NCBI GenBank assembly: GCA_052108535.1
Contig: JBQDZM010000038.1
Coordinates: forward strand, 1 to 25,184
Source: Galactobacter sp052108535
GTDB lineage: Bacteria; Actinomycetota; Actinomycetes; Actinomycetales; Micrococcaceae
Direction: 5' to 3'
Length of the DNA: 25,184 nucleotides
In this document: one piece after another, positions 7,370-14,949 of the stretch
Numbering within the stretch: the first letter of the stretch is position 1
Layout of the letters: each line of letters begins with the position of its first letter
Translations under genes and position numbers: made by a program
Notes under the pieces: model-generated
What the model was told of the DNA's origin: nothing
What the model saw: the letters and a program-made list of their open reading frames with translations, nothing else
Databases searched by the model: none

Positions 7370-8500
7370 ATGCCTGCCCCTCGCTTCGCCAACGTCCGTG
7401 AAGCCCTTCGCCTCCGCGCCAGGGCCGGATCGCGGCGCGTGCGGATCTCCCTGCCCAAGATCATCCTCGCGACCTTCGCGTCCGTGTTCTCCTATTGGTT
7501 CGCGGAGACGGTCCTGGGCCATGATGGGCCGCTCTTCGCTGCGACTTCCGCGCTGATCTCCCTGAATTTCGCCACCACGTCGCATGTGCGCCGCACGTTG
7601 GAGGTCGCGATCGGTTGCACGTTCGGGATCGTGGTCGGTGACCTGTTGATGACCGCCTTTGGGCAGGGTCTGTGGCAGGCGGCCGTGGTGGTGTTCGTGT
7701 CCCTGATCATCTCCCGGTTCCTGGATTCCGGTGTGGTCTTCTCCATGCAGTTCGGCTTGCAATCCCTGCTGGTGGTGTTGCTACCGCTGCCTGCATCCGG
7801 TCCGTTCTCGCGCTCGTTGGACGCCATCACGGGTGGGGCTGTTGCCCTGATCCTGGTGATGCTGTGGCCCAAGGATCCCAGCCGGGAGCCGGCCAAGGCG
7901 CTCTCCAGCCTGTTGAAGGAGACGGCTGCCGTGATCAGGGAGTTGGCCCAGTCCCTGGCCCGGGATGACGTTCAGCAGTCCTGGCATTGCCTGGTGCGGG
8001 CCCGGGCCACGCAGTCGCTCGTGGATGCCGCGGCGAAGGAGATGAAGGAGTCCTCCGAGTTCGCTCGCCTCTCCCCCAGCGGCTGGCGTCGTCGCGATGA
8101 GGTCGCGACCCTGGTGCGCGTGCAGCAGGAGGCGGATCTCGCGGTGCGCAACGTCCGTGTACTGTGCCGCAGGACGGCGACGCTGATGAGCAACGAGGTG
8201 CTCTCGGCGTCCACTCGCTCCGACCTGGCGGATGCTCTCGAGTCCCTGGCGGACGCCGTGTTGATCATGTCCTCCTCGGTGGCCGACCCTTCCGGTCCCG
8301 CTCGGGACCGGCACATGGCTCAGGCCCGCAGCCGCCTCCTGGAACTGACGTCGCGGCTTGGGCCACACCAGTTGGGTGCGGCAGACTCCCAGACCATGGG
8401 CCTCGTCATGATGTTGCGGCCGCTCACGGTGGATCTGTTGGAGGCTACGGGCGTCCCTCACGACACCGCCGTGAAGTACCTGCCGGACCTGTTGGACTGA
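7370..8500 (+). CDS. FUSC-type (aromatic acid exporter-like) membrane protein
   Basis: A 376-residue protein. The N-terminal half (about residues 25-165) has paired hydrophobic segments, including IILATFASVFSYWFAETVLG and VVVFVSLIISRFL, and the stretch GPLFAATSALISL. This arrangement is typical of the FUSC/aromatic acid exporter superfamily. The C-terminal half is soluble and helical. Family members export small aromatic or other organic acids, but the substrate cannot be read from sequence. The ATG at 7370 has GAGGA 8 nt upstream. The gene is divergent from pstS with the PHO-box array in the shared region, so it might respond to phosphate. The next gene follows after 5 nt, probably in one operon. 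Confidence 0.8.
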   Translation: MPAPRFANVREALRLRARAGSRRVRISLPKIILATFASVFSYWFAETVLGHDGPLFAATSALISLNFATTSHVRRTLEVAIGCTFGIVVGDLLMTAFGQGLWQAAVVVFVSLIISRFLDSGVVFSMQFGLQSLLVVLLPLPASGPFSRSLDAITGGAVALILVMLWPKDPSREPAKALSSLLKETAAVIRELAQSLARDDVQQSWHCLVRARATQSLVDAAAKEMKESSEFARLSPSGWRRRDEVATLVRVQQEADLAVRNVRVLCRRTATLMSNEVLSASTRSDLADALESLADAVLIMSSSVADPSGPARDRHMAQARSRLLELTSRLGPHQLGAADSQTMGLVMMLRPLTVDLLEATGVPHDTAVKYLPDLLD

Positions 8501-8505
8501 TCTTG

Positions 8506-9531
8506 ATGAGACGCGAACTCGAGGGATTTGTGCCCGACGTCCTCGGGCCCGGTTTCCGGGCCCGCACCCTGCCGCTCGGCGAGGATAGCGAGGGCGCCGT
8601 CGTGGCCACCTTGGTGGCCTACCTACCCCGCGAGGACCCTGCCCGACGGCGGGGGCCGGCCACCGCCGTCGGGCATTGGTTGCGTCCCAGGACCGCCCCG
8701 CTGGCGGGCGCCGACGTGCTCTACGTCCACGGCTGGAGCGACTACTTTTTCCAAGCCGAGTTGGCGCGGGAAGTCTCCGGGATGGGGGCGCGGTTCTTCG
8801 CGCTGGACCTGCGCAAGTACGGGCGCAGCCTGCGGGAGGGGCAGACGCCCGGTTACATCGAGGACCTTGCCACGTATGACGAGGACATCGAGGCCGCCCT
8901 CGGGGCCATGGGAACCGAGCGGAACGGGCGGAAGCTGGTGCTGCTAGGGCATTCCACCGGCGGGCTGACGTTCTCGTTGTGGGCCGCGCGGAACCGGGGT
9001 CGAGCGGCTGCGCTGGTCCTCAACTCGCCCTGGCTGGAGTTTCAGGGTTCCCGGGTCGGTAGGGAGGTCCTGGCTCCTCTGGTGCACGCGCAGTCGAGGT
9101 GGGCGCCGCTGAGTGAATTGCCGAATGTGGACCTGGGGTTCTACGCGCGGGCCGTCTCCTCCGAGCTGGACGGAGAGTGGTCCTACGAGCAGAAGTGGCG
9201 GCCGGAACGAGGTTTCCGAACCAGACCAGGCTGGTTGCGGGCCATCCTCGACGGTCACGATCGGGTGCTGGCCGAGCTGGGCCTGGACCTACCCGTGCTG
9301 ACCTTGCTCTCCAAGGAGTCGCTACTGCAGACCACCTGGTCGGAGAAGATGCTGCACTGCGACACCGTGCTGGTGGTGGATCAGATCGCCGAACGAGCCA
9401 CGCGGCTGGGATCTGACGTGTCGGTCCGCAGGCTGGACGGCGCGTTGCACGACGTCTTCCTGTCGGCCCGTCCTGTGAGGGAGGCCGGGTATGCGGCCAT
9501 CAGGCGATGGGCCGGGGAAGTGATGGGGTAG
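8506..9531 (+). CDS. Alpha/beta hydrolase (serine aminopeptidase S33-like)
   Basis: A 341-residue soluble enzyme with an alpha/beta hydrolase fold. The oxyanion-hole region is YVHGWSDYFF (about 73-82). The nucleophile elbow is LGHSTGGL with serine 150. A likely catalytic histidine is H315 in ALHDVFLS. The general resemblance is to monoacylglycerol-lipase/S33-type hydrolases; the true substrate is unknown. The ATG at 8506 is 5 nt after the stop of the FUSC-type gene, implying cotranscription. The frame stays open far upstream, but that part lies inside the preceding gene and has no protein-like character. No signal peptide is present, so it should be cytoplasmic. Confidence 0.85.
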   Translation: MRRELEGFVPDVLGPGFRARTLPLGEDSEGAVVATLVAYLPREDPARRRGPATAVGHWLRPRTAPLAGADVLYVHGWSDYFFQAELAREVSGMGARFFALDLRKYGRSLREGQTPGYIEDLATYDEDIEAALGAMGTERNGRKLVLLGHSTGGLTFSLWAARNRGRAAALVLNSPWLEFQGSRVGREVLAPLVHAQSRWAPLSELPNVDLGFYARAVSSELDGEWSYEQKWRPERGFRTRPGWLRAILDGHDRVLAELGLDLPVLTLLSKESLLQTTWSEKMLHCDTVLVVDQIAERATRLGSDVSVRRLDGALHDVFLSARPVREAGYAAIRRWAGEVMG

Positions 9532-9553
9532 TCCCCCGAGCACACATCGCGGT

Positions 9554-9630
9554 GCAGAGTGACACCCGTCGGTACAGATACCCAGTTCCATACCGACAGA
9601 TGTCACTCCGTACCGCTATCTGTCGCAGCA
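9554..9630. repeat. Palindromic repeat element, copy A
   Basis: Between the hydrolase and radA lies a two-part palindrome. GAGTGACA (9557-9564) pairs with TGTCACTC (9601-9608), and GTCGGTA (9568-9574) with TACCGAC (9591-9597), each separated by 3 nt, around a 16-nt loop. A further 20-bp-spaced, weaker unit starts at 9611 (TACCGCTATCTGTCGC). CACCCGTCGGTACAGA at 9563-9578 recurs exactly, inverted, at 25169-25184, and the similarity continues in register. No T-tract follows, so this is not a standard terminator. Confidence 0.8.
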
Positions 9631-9668
9631 CCAGCTGGCGCTCAGCGCAAGGTGTCAGGGGTTGCCCC

Positions 9669-9674
9669 TAGGCT
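9669..9674 (+). promoter_or_regulatory. Candidate -10 box of radA (leaderless)
   Basis: TAGGCT lies with 7 nt between it and the radA ATG at 9682. This spacing puts the transcript start at the start codon. No convincing -35 was found. The same arrangement occurs before mutY, lysS, pstS and others in this window. Confidence 0.55.
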
Positions 9675-9681
9675 TGGAGTC

Positions 9682-11106
9682 ATGGCGTCCAAGACCTCCA
9701 AACCAGCCCCTGGCTACCGTTGCAGTGAATGCGGTTGGTCCACCATCAAGTGGGTAGGTCGTTGCGGCGAGTGCCAGGCCTGGGGCACCGTGGAGGAGAT
9801 CGGTACGGACACCACGCGAGGTAAGACCTCGGCGACCGCCGTCGCCACGCCCGCTAAGCGGATCGCGGAGGTGGACGCCACCATCGCGGGCCACCGCCGC
9901 ACTGGGATCGCGGAGTTCGACCGGGTCCTGGGTGGAGGCCTGGTCCCAGGTGCCGTGGTGCTGCTGGCCGGTGAACCAGGCGTCGGCAAGTCCACGCTGC
10001 TCCTGGACGTTGCCGCACGCGTGGCCCGGCAGGGAGGCAAAGTTCTCTACGTCACCGGGGAGGAATCGGCCGCCCAGGTGAAATTGCGTGCCGACCGCAT
10101 CGACGCCGTCGCAGACTCCCTGTACCTGGCCGCGGAATCCGACCTGGGTCAGGCCCTGGGGCAGGTGGATGCGCTCTCCCCGGATCTGCTGATCGTGGAC
10201 TCCGTCCAGACCTTGTCCTCCGCAGAGGTGGACGGCGTGGCCGGCGGTGTCTCCCAGGTCCGCGAGGTCGCTGCTGGGGTCATCGGAGCGGCAAAAGACC
10301 GGAATATCGCCACCATCCTGGTGGGACACGTGACCAAAGACGGTTCCATTGCCGGACCCCGGCTACTGGAGCACCTGGTGGATGTGGTCTGCCAGTTCGA
10401 GGGCGAACGACACTCACGCCTCCGACTGCTCCGCGCGGTCAAAAACCGCTACGGCTCCACCGATGAGGTGGGGTGCTTCGACCTGACCACAGACGGGATC
10501 GAGGGACTGGACGACCCCACCCGCCTGTTCCTGACCCGTACCCCCACACCGGTGGCAGGGACCTGCGTGACCGTGGCGATGGAGGGCCTACGCCCCATCG
10601 TGGCGGAGGTTCAGGCGCTGCTGACGCCATCAGAGGCACCCCAGCCCAAGCGCTCAGCTACCGGCCTGGATTCCTCACGCGTATCGATGCTGCTGGCCGT
10701 GCTCCGGGCCCGCGCCGGACTGAACCTCTCCAAGCACGAGTCCTATGTGGCCACCGTGGGAGGGGTGAAACTCTCCGAACCGTCGGTGGACCTGGCTGTG
10801 GTCCTCGCGGTGGCTTCCTCCTTCACCCAAACCCCGTTGCCGCCCAATGTGGTGGCCTTCGGTGAGGTGGGACTGGCCGGAGAGTTGCGCCCCGTCAGGG
10901 ACCTGACCCAACGCATCAACGAGGCGGAACGGCTCGGTTTCGTCGCCGCGGTCTTCCCCCGCGGCCAACAGAACCCAGGCACCCTGCCCAAGGACTTTCA
11001 GCTGATCCCCGTCGACACTGTGGGCGATGCCCTGGAGGTCTTCTTCCGGGATGGTGACACCTCGGTATCGGATGCGTTCGTCACACGAGCCATGGGTATG
11101 GACTAA
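9682..11106 (+). CDS. radA: DNA repair protein RadA
   Basis: A 474-residue RecA-related ATPase/helicase that promotes branch migration during recombinational repair. A four-cysteine zinc finger is formed by C14, C17, C28 and C31 (CxxC-x10-CxxC). The RecA-like core has Walker A GEPGVGKS at 97-104 and Walker B LLIVDS. The RadA-specific KNRYG motif is at 254-258. The C-terminal Lon-protease-like domain ends with a segment resembling the usual (EAERLGFVAAVFP). The ATG at 9682 matches homologues and a -10 box lies 7 nt upstream. disA follows after 110 nt on the same strand, a common pairing in which RadA restrains DisA. Confidence 0.96.
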   Translation: MASKTSKPAPGYRCSECGWSTIKWVGRCGECQAWGTVEEIGTDTTRGKTSATAVATPAKRIAEVDATIAGHRRTGIAEFDRVLGGGLVPGAVVLLAGEPGVGKSTLLLDVAARVARQGGKVLYVTGEESAAQVKLRADRIDAVADSLYLAAESDLGQALGQVDALSPDLLIVDSVQTLSSAEVDGVAGGVSQVREVAAGVIGAAKDRNIATILVGHVTKDGSIAGPRLLEHLVDVVCQFEGERHSRLRLLRAVKNRYGSTDEVGCFDLTTDGIEGLDDPTRLFLTRTPTPVAGTCVTVAMEGLRPIVAEVQALLTPSEAPQPKRSATGLDSSRVSMLLAVLRARAGLNLSKHESYVATVGGVKLSEPSVDLAVVLAVASSFTQTPLPPNVVAFGEVGLAGELRPVRDLTQRINEAERLGFVAAVFPRGQQNPGTLPKDFQLIPVDTVGDALEVFFRDGDTSVSDAFVTRAMGMD

Positions 11107-11216
11107 TAACTCTTCCTCACGGGGGGCCTTTCCCTACGATGGGAACCAAGGCGCCTGCCGCCCGTCGATCTTCACCGCCACTCACGCCGCACTCCCAGGG
11201 CACCAGAAGGAACACC

Positions 11217-12311
11217 ATGCACTCCACCACCGCATCGGCCCTGGCCGCCACCCTGGCTCGGGTGGCCCCCGGCACCGCCTTGCGCGAGGGACTCGACCGG
11301 ATCCTCCGTGGCCGCACCGGCGCCCTGATCGTCCTGGGCCATGACGACACGGTGGAGTCCATCTGCTCCGGCGGTTTCGACATCGACATCGACTTCACTC
11401 CCCCACGTCTGAGGGAGCTGGCCAAGATGGATGGTGGCATCGTCGTCAACCATGACGCCACCAGCATCTTGAAGGCCTCCGTGCAGCTGGTGCCCGACTC
11501 CGCCATCCCCACGGAGGAGTCCGGCACCCGTCACCGCACTGCCCAGCGAGTGGCCGCCCAGACCGGGCTGCCCGTCATCACGGTCTCGGCGTCCATGCAG
11601 ATGATCGCGATCTTCGTGGGGCAGACCCGCCACCAGCTGGAGGACACCGAATCCATTCTGGCCCGCGCCACTCAGGCGTTGACCACGCTGACGAGGTACC
11701 GCCTGAGGCTGGACCAGGTCACCGCTGAACTGTCCAAACGGGAGATCGAGGACACCGTCTCCGTCCGCGACGTGGCCTCCGTGGTCCAGAGGCAAGAGAT
11801 GCTCCGCCGAATTAGTGACGAGATCGCCCAGTACGTGCTGGAACTCGGCACCGACGGCCGCCTCATCGAACTGCAATTGCAGGAACTGACCGGCACCCGC
11901 GACCCCGAAGTCGGCACTGTCATCGAGGACTACGCCCGTGCAGCCGTGAAGTCGGGGCACGCCGAACATGGCGTCGAGTCCTCCGCAGCCCTGAACCAGC
12001 TATCCACGTTGAGTTCCACCGATCTGGTGGATCTGTCCTCCGTTGCTCACGTCCTGGGTTTCAACGCCTCACAAGAAGCCCTGGACCTGCCCGTGCAACC
12101 GCTCGGTCTACGCCTGCTCAGTGGCGTCGAGAGCCTGAGCCGCACGGTGCGGGAAACGATCACTGACCGCTTCGGAGGGCTGCAGAACCTCATGGCGGCT
12201 ACCGTAGACGACCTCACGATCACTCCTGGCGTGGACGTCGACGCAGCCCGCACGGTCCGCGAAGGACTCAGCCGCTTCGCGGAAGCCACCCTGGTGAACC
12301 GCTACCGCTGA
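11217..12311 (+). CDS. disA: DNA integrity scanning protein DisA, diadenylate cyclase
   Basis: A 364-residue protein that makes c-di-AMP from two ATP and links this to the state of the DNA. The N-terminal DAC domain shows GALIVLGHDD, the RHR motif within SGTRHRTAQR (R105-H106-R107) and VQLVPD. The central helical spine follows, and the C-terminus carries helix-hairpin-helix DNA-binding sequence (residues about 305-360). The catalytic DGA motif reads DGG at 72-74, a notable change; the aspartate is kept. The ATG at 11217 has a good AGAAGGA site. A possible longer start at 11139 is rejected because the extra residues are low complexity. The gene lies 110 nt after radA. Confidence 0.95.
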   Translation: MHSTTASALAATLARVAPGTALREGLDRILRGRTGALIVLGHDDTVESICSGGFDIDIDFTPPRLRELAKMDGGIVVNHDATSILKASVQLVPDSAIPTEESGTRHRTAQRVAAQTGLPVITVSASMQMIAIFVGQTRHQLEDTESILARATQALTTLTRYRLRLDQVTAELSKREIEDTVSVRDVASVVQRQEMLRRISDEIAQYVLELGTDGRLIELQLQELTGTRDPEVGTVIEDYARAAVKSGHAEHGVESSAALNQLSTLSSTDLVDLSSVAHVLGFNASQEALDLPVQPLGLRLLSGVESLSRTVRETITDRFGGLQNLMAATVDDLTITPGVDVDAARTVREGLSRFAEATLVNRYR

Positions 12312-12323
12312 GTGGGGAAAGGT

Positions 12324-12956
12324 TCAGTTCAGGCTGAACTGCACCGGCTTGGACTCGAGCTTCCCGAGCGTGACCTTGAGCGTGTAGGTACCAGCCCGCG
12401 GCTTCACACTGATCGGTTCACACTTAGCCTGGGAACGCTCGCGGTCCCAGGTGAAACGAGCGGTCTCCTCCTTGCCCGGCTCCAACTCGAGCTCGGTGGA
12501 TTCCCCGTCCGCTTGGCAATCCTTGGTGGAGTAGATCCGGTCGGAGCCGGAGGTGATGAGGAATTCCTGGTTCTTGGTTCCCACGTCCAGCGTGCAGGGA
12601 TCATCCAGGGAGTTCTTCAGCTTCATGAGCAACACGGGCTTCTCATTGGCCCCATAGGACTGTTTGTCCGTACCCGCTGTAATCGCGACCGCGCCCGCGG
12701 GGCACGAGCCGTCCGGGTTGGCACCGGCGGGTGTCGGTGTGCTCGACGAAGCGGGGCCGGGCTTGGGGGTCCCCCTCGCCGTGGCGGACGAGGACTTCTC
12801 CTCACCCTTGTCGAAGAGGCCCGCAACGCCGCGAACGCCCGCCACGACGCCCCAAACGAGCAGGCCAAGCACCACTAGCGCAAGCACGCCGACCACGAGG
12901 CGTCTCCTGCGGTACACAGCTGCGTTGGGGCGCTGGGGTCCCGGGCTGGTGCTCAT
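12324..12956 (-). CDS. Membrane-anchored protein of unknown function
   Basis: A 210-residue protein. A positively charged N-terminus (VYRRRR) precedes one membrane helix at about 20-40. A serine/threonine/proline/alanine-rich linker (about 50-80) follows, then a C-terminal domain of about 120 residues with three to four cysteines that looks beta-sandwich-like. The likely topology is a single-pass anchor with the C-terminal domain outside the cell. I do not recognise a named family; similar proteins seem to sit near disA/mutY in relatives, which I cannot verify. The ATG at 12956 is preferred to the one at 12965 because TAGGAT (12964-12969) overlaps the latter and lies 7 nt before the former. 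It converges on disA with only 12 nt between stop codons. Confidence 0.8.
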   Translation of the reverse strand: MSTSPGPQRPNAAVYRRRRLVVGVLALVVLGLLVWGVVAGVRGVAGLFDKGEEKSSSATARGTPKPGPASSSTPTPAGANPDGSCPAGAVAITAGTDKQSYGANEKPVLLMKLKNSLDDPCTLDVGTKNQEFLITSGSDRIYSTKDCQADGESTELELEPGKEETARFTWDRERSQAKCEPISVKPRAGTYTLKVTLGKLESKPVQFSLN

Positions 12957-12963
12957 GACGCCC

Positions 12964-12969
12964 ATCCTA
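12964..12969 (-). promoter_or_regulatory. Candidate -10 box deciding the start at 12956
   Basis: The minus strand reads TAGGAT with 7 nt to the ATG at 12956. The ATG at 12965 falls inside the hexamer, so it cannot be the start of a transcript made from this promoter. Confidence 0.55.
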
Positions 12970-13099
12970 GGGGGTCATACCCCACGAATCAGACGCTGGT
13001 CCCGCGTTTCCCACTACCCATATACGCCTAGACATTCCGCCTCTGCCACCTGCGGAACCCACACTGCCGCGACGGAAAGCCTCGGCGCTTCAGCAGGAC

Positions 13100-13105
13100 T
13101 AGGCT
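13100..13105 (+). promoter_or_regulatory. Candidate -10 box of mutY (leaderless)
   Basis: TAGGCT with 6 nt to the GTG at 13112, the classic distance for a transcript starting on the first base of the start codon. No clear -35 was found. Confidence 0.55.
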
Positions 13106-13111
13106 CGAGGG

Positions 13112-14056
13112 GTGCCTTCCCCTCTAGACGCCTCAGCACTCCGCGCCGAGGTCATCGCTTGGTTCCACGAAGCGGGCCGCGACCTCCCCTGGCGCAACCC
13201 GGACTGTTCTCCATGGGGCGTCCTGGTCTCCGAGGTGATGCTGCAGCAGACCCCGGTCAAACGGGTGCTCCCCCATTGGGAGGAATGGATGCAGCGTTGG
13301 CCCACGCCGGCCGACCTGGCCGCGGAACCCTCCGGCGAGGCGGTCCGCGCCTGGTCCGGCTTGGGCTATCCCCGCAGGGCCTTACGACTCCACGCCTGCG
13401 CCCAGGAGATCGTGGAAGTCCACGGCGGAGAGGTCCCCGCCGACCACGACGAACTCCGCGCTCTCCCCGGGATCGGTGAGTACACGGCCGCCGCCGTCGC
13501 CAGTTTCGCCTTCGGCATCCCGGCCACCGTGGTGGACACGAACATCCGCAGGGTCGAAGCCCGCGCCGTCACGGGCCACGCGCTCCCGGAAAAGTCCTAC
13601 ACGCGCGCCGAGGCCACCCTGGCCCACGACCTCATGCCAGATACCAGTACGGTCCGCGGCGTCGACGAAGCCAACCTCTGGAACGCCGCGTCCATGGAAC
13701 TCGGCGCCCTGATCTGCAAGGCCCGGACACCCCTGTGCGAGCAATGCCCCGTCCAGCACCACTGCTCCTGGATCGCCGCAGGCCGCCCCGCACCCCACTA
13801 CGCACCCAAGGGCCAAGCGTGGGAAGGAACGGACCGTCAGGTGAGAGGCGCCATGATGGCCGTCCTGCGCGGCGCAGAAATGCCGGTGAACGCCGAGTTG
13901 CTCCGCGGCGTGGGCCAGATGGCGACGGACAGTGCGGAAGTGGCTGCGCTCAGACGGCTCAAGGCAGACGCCGAACAACGCGAACGCTGCCTGGCTGGAC
14001 TGCTCAAGGACGGCCTAGCGGTGCAAACCGAGGCTGGCGTCACGCTTCCGGCCTGA
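13112..14056 (+). CDS. mutY: A/G-specific adenine glycosylase MutY
   Basis: A 314-residue base-excision repair enzyme that removes adenine mispaired with 8-oxoguanine. Catalytic glutamate is E41 in SEVMLQQTPV. The helix-hairpin-helix is LPGIGEYTA (118-126) and the catalytic aspartate is D142 in VVDTNIRRV. The [4Fe-4S] cluster ligands are C202, C209, C212 and C218 (C-x6-C-x2-C-x5-C). The C-terminal part is shorter than the NUDIX-like domain of E. coli MutY, as is common in actinobacteria. The start is GTG at 13112, supported by the -10 box 6 nt upstream and by the normal N-terminal length. It is divergent from the membrane-anchored protein gene and converges on the HNH gene. Confidence 0.95.
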   Translation: MPSPLDASALRAEVIAWFHEAGRDLPWRNPDCSPWGVLVSEVMLQQTPVKRVLPHWEEWMQRWPTPADLAAEPSGEAVRAWSGLGYPRRALRLHACAQEIVEVHGGEVPADHDELRALPGIGEYTAAAVASFAFGIPATVVDTNIRRVEARAVTGHALPEKSYTRAEATLAHDLMPDTSTVRGVDEANLWNAASMELGALICKARTPLCEQCPVQHHCSWIAAGRPAPHYAPKGQAWEGTDRQVRGAMMAVLRGAEMPVNAELLRGVGQMATDSAEVAALRRLKADAEQRERCLAGLLKDGLAVQTEAGVTLPA

Positions 14057-14094
14057 GCCCTGCTGCCCTAGTTCCCCGCCCGCAGCCTACGCCG

Positions 14095-14949
14095 CTACTT
14101 CGTGGGGATCGCCTGCCCGGGGCAGGACTTCACGACGTTCGTGATGGCGGTTTTCTCCGCAGAGGTCATCCACAACCCGTACTTGAGCTTCACCGCGGTC
14201 TGCCTCGCCACGTAGTCGCAACGGTAGGCCTTGGCGGGCGGCAGCCAGGTCGCGGCATCACCATCCGACTTCGACGCGTTGGTGGGCCCGTCCACCGCCA
14301 AAAGGTTCATGGGATCGTTGGCCAACAACAACCGGTCCTCGCCGGAGAGCTGCTGAGCCCCGGTCTGCCAGGCGTTGGACAGGGCAACAACGTGGTCGAT
14401 CTGCACCTTCGTGGAGGTGGCCTGCCCCCGCTGGAACTGGATCTTGGTCCCCGTGTACGGATCCGCCACGCTGCCGGTCAGGACCATACACCCGTGCGTC
14501 CCGTCCTTGTGCGTGGCGCCCGTGAGGTCGCGATTGAGCACGTCGTTGCGGGTGTCGCACCCGTTGCGGTCGGGATCCTTCCAGCCCTTCCCGAACTCAT
14601 CACGGTCATAGCCGGTCTTGGGCGCCCGCCCCTTGGTCGGAATCTTGTCCAACGCCACGGTGACACTCAGGCCGCCGCCCTTCGCAGCGTTCCCAGTGCC
14701 CGACGGCGCGCTGCTCGCCCCCGCGGTCTTCGTCGCCTTCGGCGCCGCTTCGCTGGTGGCGGGCGCCGGCGGCTCAGCCGCTGGGGTCTCATAGAAGGTG
14801 GAGGGCGCCGGGAGCGCAGACTGAGTCTGCGACTCTCCGGACGCCGCCGACGTGGTCGGGTCCTCTCCGCAGGCAGCCAGCCCTAAGCCGGCCACCGCCA
14901 GAATCGCGGCCAGCGCCGTCACCCTATGCACACGCCGAGGCTCATTCAC
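14095..14949 (-). CDS. Secreted HNH endonuclease-like lipoprotein (DUF1524 type)
   Basis: A 284-residue protein with a lipoprotein signal: NEPRRVHRV, a hydrophobic core, and lipobox LAAC with cysteine 27. A long alanine/proline/serine/threonine-rich linker follows, then an HNH-type nuclease domain from about residue 105 to the end. Its key motif is IDHVVALSNAW (I184, D185, H186), with downstream asparagines and NASKSDGD typical of DUF1524-like HNH proteins. It is expected to be a surface-bound nuclease; DNA versus RNA preference cannot be told. The GTG at 14949 overlaps the end of the Excalibur gene (GTGAATGA), so the two are cotranscribed and probably coupled. The frame is open for a further 560 bases upstream, but that part is antisense-like shadow of the Excalibur gene. 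Confidence 0.88.
   Translation of the reverse strand: MNEPRRVHRVTALAAILAVAGLGLAACGEDPTTSAASGESQTQSALPAPSTFYETPAAEPPAPATSEAAPKATKTAGASSAPSGTGNAAKGGGLSVTVALDKIPTKGRAPKTGYDRDEFGKGWKDPDRNGCDTRNDVLNRDLTGATHKDGTHGCMVLTGSVADPYTGTKIQFQRGQATSTKVQIDHVVALSNAWQTGAQQLSGEDRLLLANDPMNLLAVDGPTNASKSDGDAATWLPPAKAYRCDYVARQTAVKLKYGLWMTSAEKTAITNVVKSCPGQAIPTK

Noticed and set aside
8164..8505. Long N-terminal extension of the alpha/beta hydrolase
   Set aside because: The extra part lies inside the FUSC-type gene in another frame and has no protein-like character; the hydrolase fold begins after 8506.
11135..11140. TACGAT as a separate disA promoter
   Set aside because: It fits TANNNT, but no -35 is present and it lies far from the disA start; transcription from radA is equally likely.
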